Assembly (NCBI RefSeq): GCF_021390475.1
Contig: NZ_JAJUWS010000038.1
Span: 1-63,067 of the forward strand
Direction of reading: 5' to 3'
Source: Streptomyces sp. ST2-7A
GTDB lineage: Bacteria; Actinomycetota; Actinomycetes; Streptomycetales; Streptomycetaceae
Length of the DNA: 63,067 bases
The notes under the pieces were generated by a model, which was not told the DNA's origin, did not search any database, and was given only the letters and a program-made list of their open reading frames with translations. How positions within the stretch are numbered: position 1 is the first letter of the stretch; the number at the start of each line of letters is the position of its first letter. Made by a program: the position numbers and the translations under genes. Shown one piece after another: positions 45,816-55,233 of the stretch.

Positions 45816-47081
45816 TCAGCTGCCGGCGAGGGCCAGCTCTTCCAACGAGGCCACGAGGGCGGCGGGCGAAGGGTTGCCGGCCATCTCCCGGGCCAGTTCG
45901 CGGGCCGCGGACCGATACGCCGGATCCGTCAGCAATGCCTTCGCGGAGTCGGCTATGGACGTCGCATCGGCCGCGGAGCAGTGCAGGGTACGCGCGGCGC
46001 CCGCCGCCGCCAGCCGGTCGGCGATCACTTCCTGGTCCAGTCCCAGCGGGAGCGTCAGCTGCGGTACCCCGGCCGCCAGGGCGGTCATGGTGCAGCCCCC
46101 ACCGCCGTGGTGCACGACCAAATCCGCTCCCGCCAACAGCAGATGCAGGGGTACGTTCTCCACAAGCCGCGTGTGGTCCGGGAGTTCGCCGAGCCGCGCT
46201 CGGTCGGCGGCGGCCAGCGCAACGGTCACCTCCGCGCCGGCCCCGGCCAGTGCCGCCAGCGCGGCGGGCACCGGAAACGGGCCGTCGCCGTACATGGTGC
46301 GCACCGACGTTCCCCATACAACGCAGACGCGGGGCCGGCCGGAGCGCAGGGGCCGATCGTGCAGCCACCCGGGCGCGGAGCCCGACCCGTTGTAGGGGAC
46401 GTAACGCGCCGGGAGCCGCCGGGCGCGCAGGGGCGGCGCCACACTCGCCGGACTGGGGTCCACGACGTGCTCGAAGATCTCCGGCGTCAGGTCCACACCG
46501 GCACCGTGACGCCGGAACACCCCCATACGGTCCGTGGGCAGGAACGTCGCGCCAGGTCCGCCGTCGGCCGCCACGCCTCTGGGGCGGTCGTCGGGACCGA
46601 GCGGGCCCCAGAGCGCGAGCACCGCGGGGACCTCGAGTACGCGTCCGACCAGCGGCCCCTCCAGGCTCATCTGATCGTGCACCACGAGATCGGGCCGCCA
46701 CGCGCGGGCGAAGGTCACGGCTGCGTCAGCGCTCCGCAGGGCGATTCCGGCCGCGAGATCGGTGTTGTCCCTGATGTAGGCGTCGAGATCGAAATCGTCG
46801 AGCGACGCCAGTGGCCGCCCTGTCTCCGGGTGGGGTGGCAGCTGGGTGAACGGCCATTCGCCGGCGCGTGCCTTGAGATAGTTGTGGACCCGCACCCGGA
46901 CGGGCATGTCCACCGCCTCCAGGACAGGGACCGGTGTCAGTCCGGCGTGCGCGGCAGGCGCGCTCTGGCTGCCCGCGCACATCACACGCACCTCGTGACC
47001 GGCGGCCTGGAGCGCCCAGCCGTGCGGGACCATGGCCGACCAGTGGGTGGCCCAGTTCGAAACCGTGAACAGCACACGCAT
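45816..47081 (-). CDS. Macrolide-type glycosyltransferase, copy 3
   Basis: 421 residues. MRVLFTVSNWATHWSAMVPHGWALQAAGHEVRV; VPYNGSGSAPGWL; ADLVVHHGGGGCTMTALAAGVPQLTLPLGLDQ. It lacks the CGAAHARxLWG motif (has RVLEVPAVLALWGPLG). Sequence is distinct from the other five, implying another acceptor or sugar. ATG 47081 after GAGGAGA. Confidence 0.93.
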   Translation of the reverse strand: MRVLFTVSNWATHWSAMVPHGWALQAAGHEVRVMCAGSQSAPAAHAGLTPVPVLEAVDMPVRVRVHNYLKARAGEWPFTQLPPHPETGRPLASLDDFDLDAYIRDNTDLAAGIALRSADAAVTFARAWRPDLVVHDQMSLEGPLVGRVLEVPAVLALWGPLGPDDRPRGVAADGGPGATFLPTDRMGVFRRHGAGVDLTPEIFEHVVDPSPASVAPPLRARRLPARYVPYNGSGSAPGWLHDRPLRSGRPRVCVVWGTSVRTMYGDGPFPVPAALAALAGAGAEVTVALAAADRARLGELPDHTRLVENVPLHLLLAGADLVVHHGGGGCTMTALAAGVPQLTLPLGLDQEVIADRLAAAGAARTLHCSAADATSIADSAKALLTDPAYRSAARELAREMAGNPSPAALVASLEELALAGS

Positions 47082-47277
47082 GGATGTCTCCTCGGTTGCG
47101 CCCGGCCGTCCAGGCCGTGCCGAGTGGCAGGCGGACGGGGCGGGAGGGATGTACGGGCGTACAGGCGCACCAGGCCCGTCGCACGATGTGCGGCCCGGCA
47201 CACGACGAAGCCCCCGCCGGCCGGACGGCAGGTCAGGCCCGGTCCGGCCGGCGGGAGCTGTGCGGGAGGGGGATGCG

Positions 47278-49086
47278 CTACGGAGCCACGGCGTTGTCGG
47301 CCTGCGGGGCGAACTGGGACTCGTACAGCCGTGCGTAGACCCCGCCGGCGGCCATGAGCCGAGCGTGGGAGCCCTGCTCGACGATGCTCCCGGCGTCCAT
47401 CACCAGGATGGTGTCGGCGTCCCTGATCGTGGAGAGCCGGTGAGCGATGACGAAGCTGGTCCGGTCCGCACGCAGTGAGGCCATGGCCTGCTGGACGAGC
47501 AGTTCGGTGCGGGTGTCGACCGAACTCGTGGCCTCGTCGAGGACCATGATGGCGGGCCTGGTGAGGAACGCCCTGGCGATGGTGACGAGTTGTTTCTCGC
47601 CGGCGCTGAGATTGGTCCCGTCGTCCTCCAGAACGGTGTCATAGCCGTCCGGCAGGGTGCGGATGAACCGGTCGGCGTAGGCTTCGCGGGCCGCCCGGAC
47701 GACACGGTCCCGATCCGCGCCGCGGTCTCCGTAGGCGATGTTCTCGGCGATGGTGCCGGAGAACAGCCAGGTGTCCTGGAGCACCATCCCGATGTTCCCG
47801 CGCAACTCGGCGCGCGACATCCGGGATATGTCCGTGCCGTCCAGCCCGATCCGTCCGGCCGTGGGTTCGTAGAACCGCATCAGCAGGTTGACGAGCGTGG
47901 TCTTGCCGGCGCCGGTGGGTCCGACGATGGCGACCGTCTCGCCGGGCTGCACGGTCAGGGACAGTCCCTCGATGAGCGGTTTGTCCGGCTCGTAGCGGAA
48001 CGACACCTGGTCGAAGGTGACCTGCCCCCGGACCTTGTCCGGCCGGATGGGTGACGCCGCGTCGGGGCGCTCCTCCTCGCTGTCGATCAGCTGGAAGACC
48101 CGTTCGGCGGAGGCCACGCCCGACTGCATGAGGTTGGCGTACGCGGCGACCTGCGTGATGGGGTTGTTGAACTGGAGGGTGTAGCCGATGAACGCCTGGA
48201 CCTCGCCGATGGTCATCGTCCCGGACGCGACCCGCAGCCCCCCGATGACGGCGATGAGGACGTAGTTCAGATGGCCGATGAAGGCCATGGCGGGTTCGAT
48301 GGCGCCGGAGAGGAACTGCGCCTTGGCACTCGACCGGTACACCTTCTCGTTGTGGTCCTCGAACGTGCTGATGGCCTCCGCCTGCCGGCCGTGGGTCGTC
48401 ACCACGGCGTGACCGCTGTACATCTCCTCCACGTGGGCGCTCAGCGTGCCGGTCGCGGCCCACTGGTCGACGAAGTGGGGCTGCGCCCGCTTCGCGATCT
48501 TCTTCGCCACCAACCCGGCTACGGGCACCGTGACCAGAGCGACCAGCGTGAGGACCGGTGAGAGCACCAGCATCATCGCCAGCGCTCCGATGATGGTGAG
48601 AACGGCCGCCACCAGTCCGCCGAGGGCATGCTGAAGCGTCTGCGAGATGTTGTCGACGTCGTTGGTGATGCGCGACAGGATCTCGCCACGGGGCTGCCTG
48701 TCGAAGTGGCTCAACGGCAGTCGGGTCAGCTTGGTCGCCGACTTCTCCCGGAGGCGGTAGGCCACGCGCTGGGAGATCCTCGCCGTCAGCCGGCCACGGA
48801 TGACGGCGAAGAAGACGGCACACAGGACGAGCACGCCCACGACCCACAGGGAGCGGGCGACCCGGTCGAAATCGACGCCGTCCGACCGCGCCCCGTCCAC
48901 GATGATGTCGGTGACTCTGCCGAGCAGCAGCGGCAGCGACATGGTCAGCGCGATCGTCACCACGCCCGAGAGGACGGTGGCGATCAGCAGGAACCGGTCC
49001 GCTCGCATCTCCCGCAGCAGCCGCAGGGCGGACGCACGGAAGTGCAGGGCCTTGTCCGCCGGGGCGTCGGTGCTCTCGTCACTCAT
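47278..49086 (-). CDS. ABC exporter half-transporter with intact catalytic site
   Basis: 602 residues: six-helix type I exporter domain (about 1-330), then NBD with Walker A GPTGAGKTTLVNLL, signature NLSAGEKQLVTIARAF (degenerate from LSGGQ), Walker B IMVLDEATSSVD with the catalytic Glu, and H-loop FVIAHRLST. Pairs with the upstream half-transporter gene 70 bases away; the two should form a heterodimeric efflux pump for the glycosylated product or a resistance pump. ATG 49086. Confidence 0.93.
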   Translation of the reverse strand: MSDESTDAPADKALHFRASALRLLREMRADRFLLIATVLSGVVTIALTMSLPLLLGRVTDIIVDGARSDGVDFDRVARSLWVVGVLVLCAVFFAVIRGRLTARISQRVAYRLREKSATKLTRLPLSHFDRQPRGEILSRITNDVDNISQTLQHALGGLVAAVLTIIGALAMMLVLSPVLTLVALVTVPVAGLVAKKIAKRAQPHFVDQWAATGTLSAHVEEMYSGHAVVTTHGRQAEAISTFEDHNEKVYRSSAKAQFLSGAIEPAMAFIGHLNYVLIAVIGGLRVASGTMTIGEVQAFIGYTLQFNNPITQVAAYANLMQSGVASAERVFQLIDSEEERPDAASPIRPDKVRGQVTFDQVSFRYEPDKPLIEGLSLTVQPGETVAIVGPTGAGKTTLVNLLMRFYEPTAGRIGLDGTDISRMSRAELRGNIGMVLQDTWLFSGTIAENIAYGDRGADRDRVVRAAREAYADRFIRTLPDGYDTVLEDDGTNLSAGEKQLVTIARAFLTRPAIMVLDEATSSVDTRTELLVQQAMASLRADRTSFVIAHRLSTIRDADTILVMDAGSIVEQGSHARLMAAGGVYARLYESQFAPQADNAVAP

Positions 49087-49156
49087 ACCGCATCACCTTC
49101 TTTCCGGCCCGCCGCGCCCTTGGGTACGGTCGTTGTGTCCATGCGGTGCCACCGCG

Positions 49157-50923
49157 TCATGAGGCCGCCTCCTCTTCACTCAGCTGCGAGAGGACGATCT
49201 CCCGGTAGACGGCGTTGCCCGCCAGCAGTTCGCGGTGGGTTCCGGTGCCGACGACCCGCCCCTGGTCGAGCACGACGACGCGGTGGGCGTCGCGGATGGT
49301 GGCCACACGCTGCGCGACGATGATGACGGTGGCGTCGCCCAGGGTGTTCGCGAAGGCCGCCCGCAGCGCTGTGTCGGTGGCGTAGTCCAGGGCGGAGAAG
49401 CAGTCGTCGAACAGATAGATCTTCGGCCGGGTGACCAGCGCGCGGGCGATGGACAGCCGCTGGCGCTGGCCGCCGGAGAGGGTATGTCCCCCCTGGCCGA
49501 CGGGCGCGTACAGCTGGTCGGGCAGCGCCTCGATGAAGTCCCGTGCCTGGGCGATGTCGAGAGCCGTCCAGAGATCCTCGTCGGTGGCCCGGGGGTTTCC
49601 GTAGCGCAGGTTCGCCGCGATGGTGCCGGAGAACATGTGGGGTTTCTGCGGTACGTGGCCGACCGTCCTCGCGAGGACAGCCGGATCCAGGTCGCGGACG
49701 TCCACGCCGCTGATCCGGACGGTGCCTCGGTCCGGGTCGAACAGGCGCGGCACCAGGTCGAGCAGGGTGCTCTTGCCGGCCCCGGTGGAGCCGATGACTG
49801 CGGTCGTCTCGCCGGGCCGGGCTGTCAGGTCGACCCGGCGCAGCACGGGCTCTTCGGCTCCGGGGTAACGGACCTCCACGCCCTGGATGTCCAGGCTGCC
49901 CCCGCCGCGCGGCAGCGGAACGGCCTGGACAGGAGCGCGGACGCCGGGTTCGGTCTCGAGGACTTCCGTGACGCGCCCGGCGCAGACCACGGCGCGCGGC
50001 GCCATCATGAAGGCCGCTGCCGCGATCAGCACCGACTGGAGGATCTGTAGCAGGTAGTGCAGGAAGGCAATGAGTGACCCGACCGCCATGCCGCCGTCGT
50101 CGACACGGTGGCCGGCGAACCACAGCACGGCGATGCTGGACCCGTCCATGACCAGGATGACCGCCGGCTTCATGAGGGCCATCAGCCGTCCCAGACGCAG
50201 CGAGGCCGCGGCGAGCTCGGTGTTGGTCTCGGCAAAGCGGGCCCGTTCGTCCTTCTCGCGGGCATAGGCCCGGATGACCCGGATGCCCGAGATCTGCTCC
50301 CGCACGACGCGGTTGACGCGGTCGACGTAGTCCTGAAGGACCCGGGAAACGGGCCCCATCCGCATGATGATGACGGTCAGGATGCCGATGAGCACCGGCA
50401 GGATGGCGAGCAGGAGCAGCGACATCGGTACGTCCTGGTTGAGCGCCAGGACCAGGCCCCCGACACCCATCACCGGAGCCACCACCATCATCGTGAGCGT
50501 GACCAGCACCAGCATTTCGATCTGCTGGATGTCATTGGTGGTGCGCGTGATCAGCGACGGCGGCCCGAACCGGCCGACCTCCCGGGCGGACAGCCCCTGG
50601 ACCTTGTGGAAGACCTCGGAGCGCAGGTCACGGCCGACTCCCGTCGAGATGCGGGCGCTGACGTAGACCGCGACGATGGAGCAGGTGATCTGCACGACGG
50701 TGACGGCGAGCATCACGACCCCGTTACGGAGGATGTAGTCGCTGTCACCCCGAGCGACGCCGGTGTCGATGATGTCGGCGTTCAGGGTCGGCAGATAGAG
50801 CGTGGCGAGGGTCTGCGCCAGCTGGAGCACCATCACCAGTGCGATGAGTCCGCGGTAGGGGCGCAGGCGTACCCGTAAAAGCCGGTAGAGCAAGGGATAC
50901 CCCCCAGGGTTCGGCAGCCGCAT
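49157..50923 (-). CDS. ABC exporter half-transporter with degenerate Walker B
   Basis: 588 residues. Membrane domain, then NBD with Walker A GSTGAGKSTLLDLVP and canonical signature LSGGQRQRLSIARAL. Walker B is IYLFDDCFSALD: the catalytic Glu is replaced by Asp, and the switch region is IIVAQRVAT (Gln for His). This pairing of one weak and one intact ATP site is the hallmark of heterodimeric exporters such as TM287/288. ATG 50923 has no ribosome site; it may be leaderless or use a weak site. Divergent from the TetR gene. Confidence 0.93.
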   Translation of the reverse strand: MRLPNPGGYPLLYRLLRVRLRPYRGLIALVMVLQLAQTLATLYLPTLNADIIDTGVARGDSDYILRNGVVMLAVTVVQITCSIVAVYVSARISTGVGRDLRSEVFHKVQGLSAREVGRFGPPSLITRTTNDIQQIEMLVLVTLTMMVVAPVMGVGGLVLALNQDVPMSLLLLAILPVLIGILTVIIMRMGPVSRVLQDYVDRVNRVVREQISGIRVIRAYAREKDERARFAETNTELAAASLRLGRLMALMKPAVILVMDGSSIAVLWFAGHRVDDGGMAVGSLIAFLHYLLQILQSVLIAAAAFMMAPRAVVCAGRVTEVLETEPGVRAPVQAVPLPRGGGSLDIQGVEVRYPGAEEPVLRRVDLTARPGETTAVIGSTGAGKSTLLDLVPRLFDPDRGTVRISGVDVRDLDPAVLARTVGHVPQKPHMFSGTIAANLRYGNPRATDEDLWTALDIAQARDFIEALPDQLYAPVGQGGHTLSGGQRQRLSIARALVTRPKIYLFDDCFSALDYATDTALRAAFANTLGDATVIIVAQRVATIRDAHRVVVLDQGRVVGTGTHRELLAGNAVYREIVLSQLSEEEAAS

Positions 50924-50943
50924 GGAAAATTGCCATCGAGGCG

Positions 50944-50965
50944 ACTATGCCACATATGGCTAAGT
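50944..50965. promoter_or_regulatory. Candidate TetR operator
   Basis: Imperfect palindrome ACTATGCCA-CATA-TGGCTAAGT (7 of 9 pairs) in the 90-bp divergent gap. It lies just after a minus-strand TTTACT (-35-like) of the ABC operon. TGGCTA recurs at 50957, 50974 and 50998. Binding by the neighbouring TetR protein is inference. Confidence 0.45.
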
Positions 50966-50979
50966 AAACCCAGTGGCTA

Positions 50980-51007
50980 TTTACACCGACTGGCAGCTGG
51001 CTACACT
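50980..51007 (+). promoter_or_regulatory. Promoter of the TetR gene, probably leaderless
   Basis: TTTACA (50980-50985), 16-base spacer, TACACT (51002-51007). The expected start of transcription falls on or beside the ATG at 51014, so the mRNA would have no leader; indeed no ribosome site is visible. Confidence 0.6.
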
Positions 51008-51013
51008 GGGGGC

Positions 51014-51673
51014 ATGGTCTCGGACTCGCCTTCTCCGCTGTCCCAGCTCCCGCTCCGCGAGCGGAAGAAGCTGCGCACCCGGAACTCCCTGGCGGAAACG
51101 GCCCTGGCCCTCTTCTCCGAGCACGGCTTCGACGAGGTCTCCCTCAACGAGCTCGTCGACCGGGTCGAGATCTCCAAGCGGACGTTCTTCCGTCATTTCG
51201 CCTCGAAGGAGGACGTGGCGATCGCCGCCGAGGCGGAGCTGTGGGATGCCTACGTCGAGGAGCTGGCGAGCACCGAACTCACCGGCTCCGTGCTCACCGC
51301 GCTGCACACGGCGCTGATCTCCACGATCACGGGCATGGGCGACGACTGGGACAAGCGCTTCCTGGCCACCCGCAGACTCATCGCCGGCACCCCGGCGCTG
51401 CGCAGGCACAGCACCATGCTCTCCTTCCAGGTCCAGGAGCGGCTGGTCGAGGAGCTCGAACGGCAGCTCGGGGTGGACAGTCGGTGGGATGTGCGGCTGC
51501 GCCTCCTCGGCGAGTTCACCCTCGGCATCTACCGGTGCGGGGCGAGGAACTGGTCCGCCGGCCGCGGCGAGGGAGGCGACACCGGCTACGGCCGCCGGGT
51601 CACCCTCGCCCGTCGTGTGCAGGAGGCCTTCGAGCAGGTCACGCCCGCCCTCGACCTGACGGTCGCCCGCTGA
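51014..51673 (+). CDS. TetR-family transcriptional regulator
   Basis: 219 residues. HTH domain RKKLRTRNSLAETALALFSEHGFDEVSLNELVDRVEISKRTFFRHFASKEDV (about residues 18-70), then a helical ligand-binding domain. Divergent from the ABC exporter pair and probably its repressor, responding to the exported compound or a precursor. Convergent with the glycosyltransferase gene at 51711 (37-base gap). Confidence 0.93.
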   Translation: MVSDSPSPLSQLPLRERKKLRTRNSLAETALALFSEHGFDEVSLNELVDRVEISKRTFFRHFASKEDVAIAAEAELWDAYVEELASTELTGSVLTALHTALISTITGMGDDWDKRFLATRRLIAGTPALRRHSTMLSFQVQERLVEELERQLGVDSRWDVRLRLLGEFTLGIYRCGARNWSAGRGEGGDTGYGRRVTLARRVQEAFEQVTPALDLTVAR

Positions 51674-51710
51674 CGGTCGCGCCGAACGTCAGCGTGCCGC
51701 CGAGGTGGGC

Positions 51711-52967
51711 TCACCGCCGGTGCCGGGCGACCAGATTCTCCAGCGAGGGCACGATGTCGTGGGGACTCGGGATCTCCTGAAGGGCGCGATGGAGCCCCTC
51801 CGCTCCCGCCCTCAGCGACGGGTCCGACAGTGACCGGGCCACCCCCCGCCGCAGGTTCTCCGCGGAGAAGCTCCCGGGGTCGATCACCAGCCCGGCGCCG
51901 CGCCCGGCGACGTACGCGGCCGTGGCCGCCTCTCCCCAGAAGGCCATGGGAACGACGACCTGCGGTACCCGGTGCGCCGCCGCGGCAGCGAAGGTCCCGC
52001 CGCCGCCGTGGTGGATCACCGCAGAGCAGCTGGGGAGCAGCACATCCAGCGGCAGGTAGTCGATGAGGCGCACATTGTCCGGCACGGTGGACGTCGTACG
52101 GAGCCGGGACGCCTCAACCGTGGCGATCAGCTCGACGTCGAGTTCCGCCACGGCCGCAAGCACGTCGTCGAACGACGTTCCGCTCACCCGGAACAGCTGC
52201 CGTCCCCGTCCGCCCACCCCCAGCGTCAGACAGACCCGGGGCAGCCGAGGCTCCGTGCGCAGCCAGTCCGGCACCACGGCCGATCCGTTGTACGGCACCC
52301 GGCGGACCGCGAGGTAGTCCACGGCGGCCGGCAGCCGCAGGCCGGGCGGCATCGGGTCGATCGTCCACTGCCCCACCAGCAGCTCGTCCTCAAGCTCAAG
52401 GCCGGTCGCCCGCCGCATCGGGTCCATCAGCTTCCGCAGCGCGGCGTCCGCCCCGTCCTCGCCGAGCTGCCGGGAACGTTCCCCGGCCCGCTCCCACAGC
52501 CACGCCACATTGTCCTGGCCCCACAGGAACCGGGCGTGCGCGGCCCCGCTGACCCGCGCCGCGAACGCGGCGGACACACAGAACGGGTCCCAGATCACCA
52601 GCTCCGGCTCCCAGTGCCGGCAGTACGCGACGAGATCGTCGAGCGCCGCGGCGGAGATGGCCAGCGCGTCGGTGATCCGCTCCCACTTGGCCGCCCAGTC
52701 ACCGGCACCCTCCCCTCCGGCGCCGAGCGCGAGACTGTCGTCCAGTACGTCCAGATTCTCCGTCCTGGACCCGAACTCCACCACGCGCCTGAGCACGTCC
52801 CGGTCTCCGAGGGGCACCGCCGTGAGCCCTGCCGCGCCGACGGCGTCGGCCAGCCCCGGGTGCACGGCCACCCGCACCTCGTGCCCGGCGCCCCGCAGTG
52901 CCCACGCCAGTGGCACGACGGGATGCAGATGAGCCACTGCGGGAAAGATATTGAACAGAACGCGCAT
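51711..52967 (-). CDS. Macrolide-type glycosyltransferase, copy 4
   Basis: 418 residues. MRVLFNIFPAVAHLHPVVPLAWALRGAGHEVRVAVHP; AAHARFLWGQDNVAWLW; VPYNGSAVVPDWL; LTLGVGGRGRQLFR; CSAVIHHGGGGTFAAAAAHRVPQVVVPMAFWGEA. Very close to copy 5, a recent duplicate. Its ATG shares one base with the stop of the 3-ketoreductase gene (TGATG), so it is coupled to it. Activator-dependent type; no activator gene seen. Confidence 0.94.
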   Translation of the reverse strand: MRVLFNIFPAVAHLHPVVPLAWALRGAGHEVRVAVHPGLADAVGAAGLTAVPLGDRDVLRRVVEFGSRTENLDVLDDSLALGAGGEGAGDWAAKWERITDALAISAAALDDLVAYCRHWEPELVIWDPFCVSAAFAARVSGAAHARFLWGQDNVAWLWERAGERSRQLGEDGADAALRKLMDPMRRATGLELEDELLVGQWTIDPMPPGLRLPAAVDYLAVRRVPYNGSAVVPDWLRTEPRLPRVCLTLGVGGRGRQLFRVSGTSFDDVLAAVAELDVELIATVEASRLRTTSTVPDNVRLIDYLPLDVLLPSCSAVIHHGGGGTFAAAAAHRVPQVVVPMAFWGEAATAAYVAGRGAGLVIDPGSFSAENLRRGVARSLSDPSLRAGAEGLHRALQEIPSPHDIVPSLENLVARHRR

Positions 52968-54004
52968 CAGGCCCTCCTCACCCCGGCGCCCGCGGCCGCT
53001 CGCGCGTCCGCGCCGCGCCCGTCACCGACCAGGCGGGCGTACCGGCGGATGTCGTCGATCAGACCCGCCGTCCGCAGCGACTGCTCGCCCGGTGCGGCGC
53101 CCCGCCGCACCGCCCGGACGAAGGCGTCGACGGCGTTGCGGACCTGATCGTCGCACGGCAGCGCGAGCTGTTCCGCGCCGCTGTCGCGCTCCAGTGTCAC
53201 GCTGGGCGGACGGTCGGCAGGCAGGGTGAACACCCGGTCGGCGACGATCCGCCCGTCGGTGCCGCAGAACTCGTAGCGATTGGCGTAACCGTGATCCAGA
53301 CCGAAGACGAGATCGACCGCCGCCCCGGCCGGAGTGGTGAGCAGCGCGGCACCGGAGGTGTCCACGTCGAAACCGCAACCGTGGGTGAGCACGGCGCCCA
53401 CCACACTCTGCTCGGGGCCGAGGAACTCCACTGCCGCGCGGACGGGGTAGACACCCACGTCCCACAGCGCGCCGCCGGCGAGCTCGGGCCGATAACGGAT
53501 ATCGGAGTCCGGCCTGCGGGGCACGGTGAACTGAGCCCGGAAAACGCGCAGTTCCCCGATCGCTCCGTCGGCGAGCAGCTCCCGGATCGCCGCATGCTGG
53601 GAGTGGTGCACAAACATCATGTTCTCCATCAGGACCACCCCCCGCTCGCCGGCCAGCGCCATCAGGTCGGCGGTGCGCTTCCGGTGTGTGGTCATGGGTT
53701 TCTCCACCAGCACGTGCCGGCCGGCGCGGAGCGCCGCTTCGGCCCACTCGGCGTGCAGGGCCGCGGGCAGTGGCAGGTACACCGCCTCCACTTCGTCGTC
53801 CTCCAGCAGCCGCTGATATCCGTGCACCGCGCGGCATCCGTAGCGGCGCGCGAGCGATTCCGCCTTGCCCGCGTCCCGGCTCGCTATGGCCGTGAGCTGA
53901 ACGCCGTCGGCCGCGGCGAACGCCGGCAGCATCCGGCGGCGCGCGAACGACGCGCACCCCAGAACACCGACTCGTACCGGTCTCATCGCCTCGGTCTCAC
54001 CCAT
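52967..54004 (-). CDS. NDP-hexose 3-ketoreductase (Gfo/Idh/MocA family)
   Basis: 345 residues. Reduces the 3-keto group left by the 2,3-dehydratase (SpnN/UrdT role), completing C2 deoxygenation. Rossmann VGVLGCASFARRRMLPAF, the EKPM motif in HVLVEKPMTTHRKRT, and GGALWDVGVYPVRAAVEFL. ATG 54004 after GGAGGCACC. Sits between the aminotransferase and glycosyltransferase copy 4. Confidence 0.92.
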   Translation of the reverse strand: MGETEAMRPVRVGVLGCASFARRRMLPAFAAADGVQLTAIASRDAGKAESLARRYGCRAVHGYQRLLEDDEVEAVYLPLPAALHAEWAEAALRAGRHVLVEKPMTTHRKRTADLMALAGERGVVLMENMMFVHHSQHAAIRELLADGAIGELRVFRAQFTVPRRPDSDIRYRPELAGGALWDVGVYPVRAAVEFLGPEQSVVGAVLTHGCGFDVDTSGAALLTTPAGAAVDLVFGLDHGYANRYEFCGTDGRIVADRVFTLPADRPPSVTLERDSGAEQLALPCDDQVRNAVDAFVRAVRRGAAPGEQSLRTAGLIDDIRRYARLVGDGRGADARAAAGAGVRRA

Positions 54005-54030
54005 GGTGCCTCCATCGTGTCGTGCTGATC

Positions 54031-55215
54031 TCAGGGACGGGTCGGGCGATGCCCAGCGCCTCGCGCCTGGCTCCTGGCTCCCGCTTGACGCTCGACGGCA
54101 CGGCGAAGCGCAGCTGCCACCGAGCGAACGTCGTCGTCGGCGAGCCCCTGGTGCAGCGGCAGCAGCAGAGTGCGGTCGGAGGCTGCGTCGGCACCGGGCA
54201 GCTCCCGTTCGTACGCGCGGTACGCGGGCACCCGGTGCAGCGCGGGATACCGGCAGGTGGTGTACACGCCCTGTTCGAGCATGTCCGCGGCGACCAGGTC
54301 GCGAAGCGAAGGATCGAGCTGCACCCAGTAGAAGTAGTGAGACGTGACGTGACCAGCCGGGAGCGGAGGCGGCAGGGCGACCCCCTCGCAGCCCGCGAGT
54401 AGCCGGTCGTACATCGCCGCGATTTCACGGCGGCGCTCGACGAATCCGGGCAGCCGGCGCAGCTGCACGCTGCCGATGGCGGCGGCGATGTCGTTGCCTA
54501 TCACCCGCCGCCCGAAAGCCCGCACATTCGGCTCCCACCACCGCTGGGACCGGCCGGCCGTGGTGAACCCGCTCTCCTGGTCGAGCCCGTGATAGGCCAG
54601 TAGCCGGGCCTTTCGCGCGAGGGCCTCCTCGCGTGCGTAGAGCATCCCGCCGTCCCCGGTGACCAGAATCTTCATCGAGTCGAAGCTCCACATCGCGAGG
54701 TCGCCGAACGCACCGCACGCCGTACCGTCCGCCCGGGAGGCCACGGCGCAGGCGGCGTCCTCGACCAGCTTGATCCCCCGCTCGCGGCACAGCGCGGCCA
54801 CTGCGGCGACATCACCCGGGTATCCGCCGTAGTGCAGCAGCACTACGGCCTTCGTGCGAGGCGTAAGGGCGCTCTCCACCTGCTCCACCACCGGGTTGAG
54901 CGTGCGGGGATCCACGTCGCAGAAGACCGGCCGTGCGCCGGTGGAGGCGATGGCGTTACTCGCTGCCACGAAGCTGGTGGATGGGAGCACCACGTCGTCC
55001 TCGGGTCCGAGTCCGAGCAGTTCGGCGGTGAGAAACAGGCCGGAGGTCGCCGAGTTGATGAACACCAGGCGCTCGGCCGGCACATCGATATGGGCGGCGA
55101 ACTCCTCCTCGAACAGCTTGGTGCGCGGTCCGTGCCCGAGCCAGTTGTCCGCGAAGACTCGCGCGACGGCCTCGACCTCTTCTTCGCCCAGGCTGGGCTG
55201 GAAGACATTGATCAT
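54031..55215 (-). CDS. SpnR-like NDP-4-keto-deoxyhexose 4-aminotransferase (DegT/DnrJ/EryC1 family)
   Basis: 394 residues. Close in sequence pattern to the forosamine aminotransferase SpnR as I recall it: INVFQPSLGEEEVEAVARVFADNWLGHGPRT, SFVAASNAIASTGARPVFCDVDPRTLNP, AVVLLHYGGYPGDVAAVAALC, GTACGAFGDLAMWSFDSMKILVTGDGGM (PLP lysine in SMKI). It would install a 4-amino group on NDP-2,3,6-trideoxy-4-ketohexose. The start is taken at ATG 55215, where SpnR begins MIN; a GTG at 55227 is also possible. 18 bases after glycosyltransferase copy 5. Confidence 0.9.
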   Translation of the reverse strand: MINVFQPSLGEEEVEAVARVFADNWLGHGPRTKLFEEEFAAHIDVPAERLVFINSATSGLFLTAELLGLGPEDDVVLPSTSFVAASNAIASTGARPVFCDVDPRTLNPVVEQVESALTPRTKAVVLLHYGGYPGDVAAVAALCRERGIKLVEDAACAVASRADGTACGAFGDLAMWSFDSMKILVTGDGGMLYAREEALARKARLLAYHGLDQESGFTTAGRSQRWWEPNVRAFGRRVIGNDIAAAIGSVQLRRLPGFVERRREIAAMYDRLLAGCEGVALPPPLPAGHVTSHYFYWVQLDPSLRDLVAADMLEQGVYTTCRYPALHRVPAYRAYERELPGADAASDRTLLLPLHQGLADDDVRSVAAALRRAVERQAGARSQARGAGHRPTRP

Positions 55216-55233
55216 CAGTGCTTGCACCCCGAC

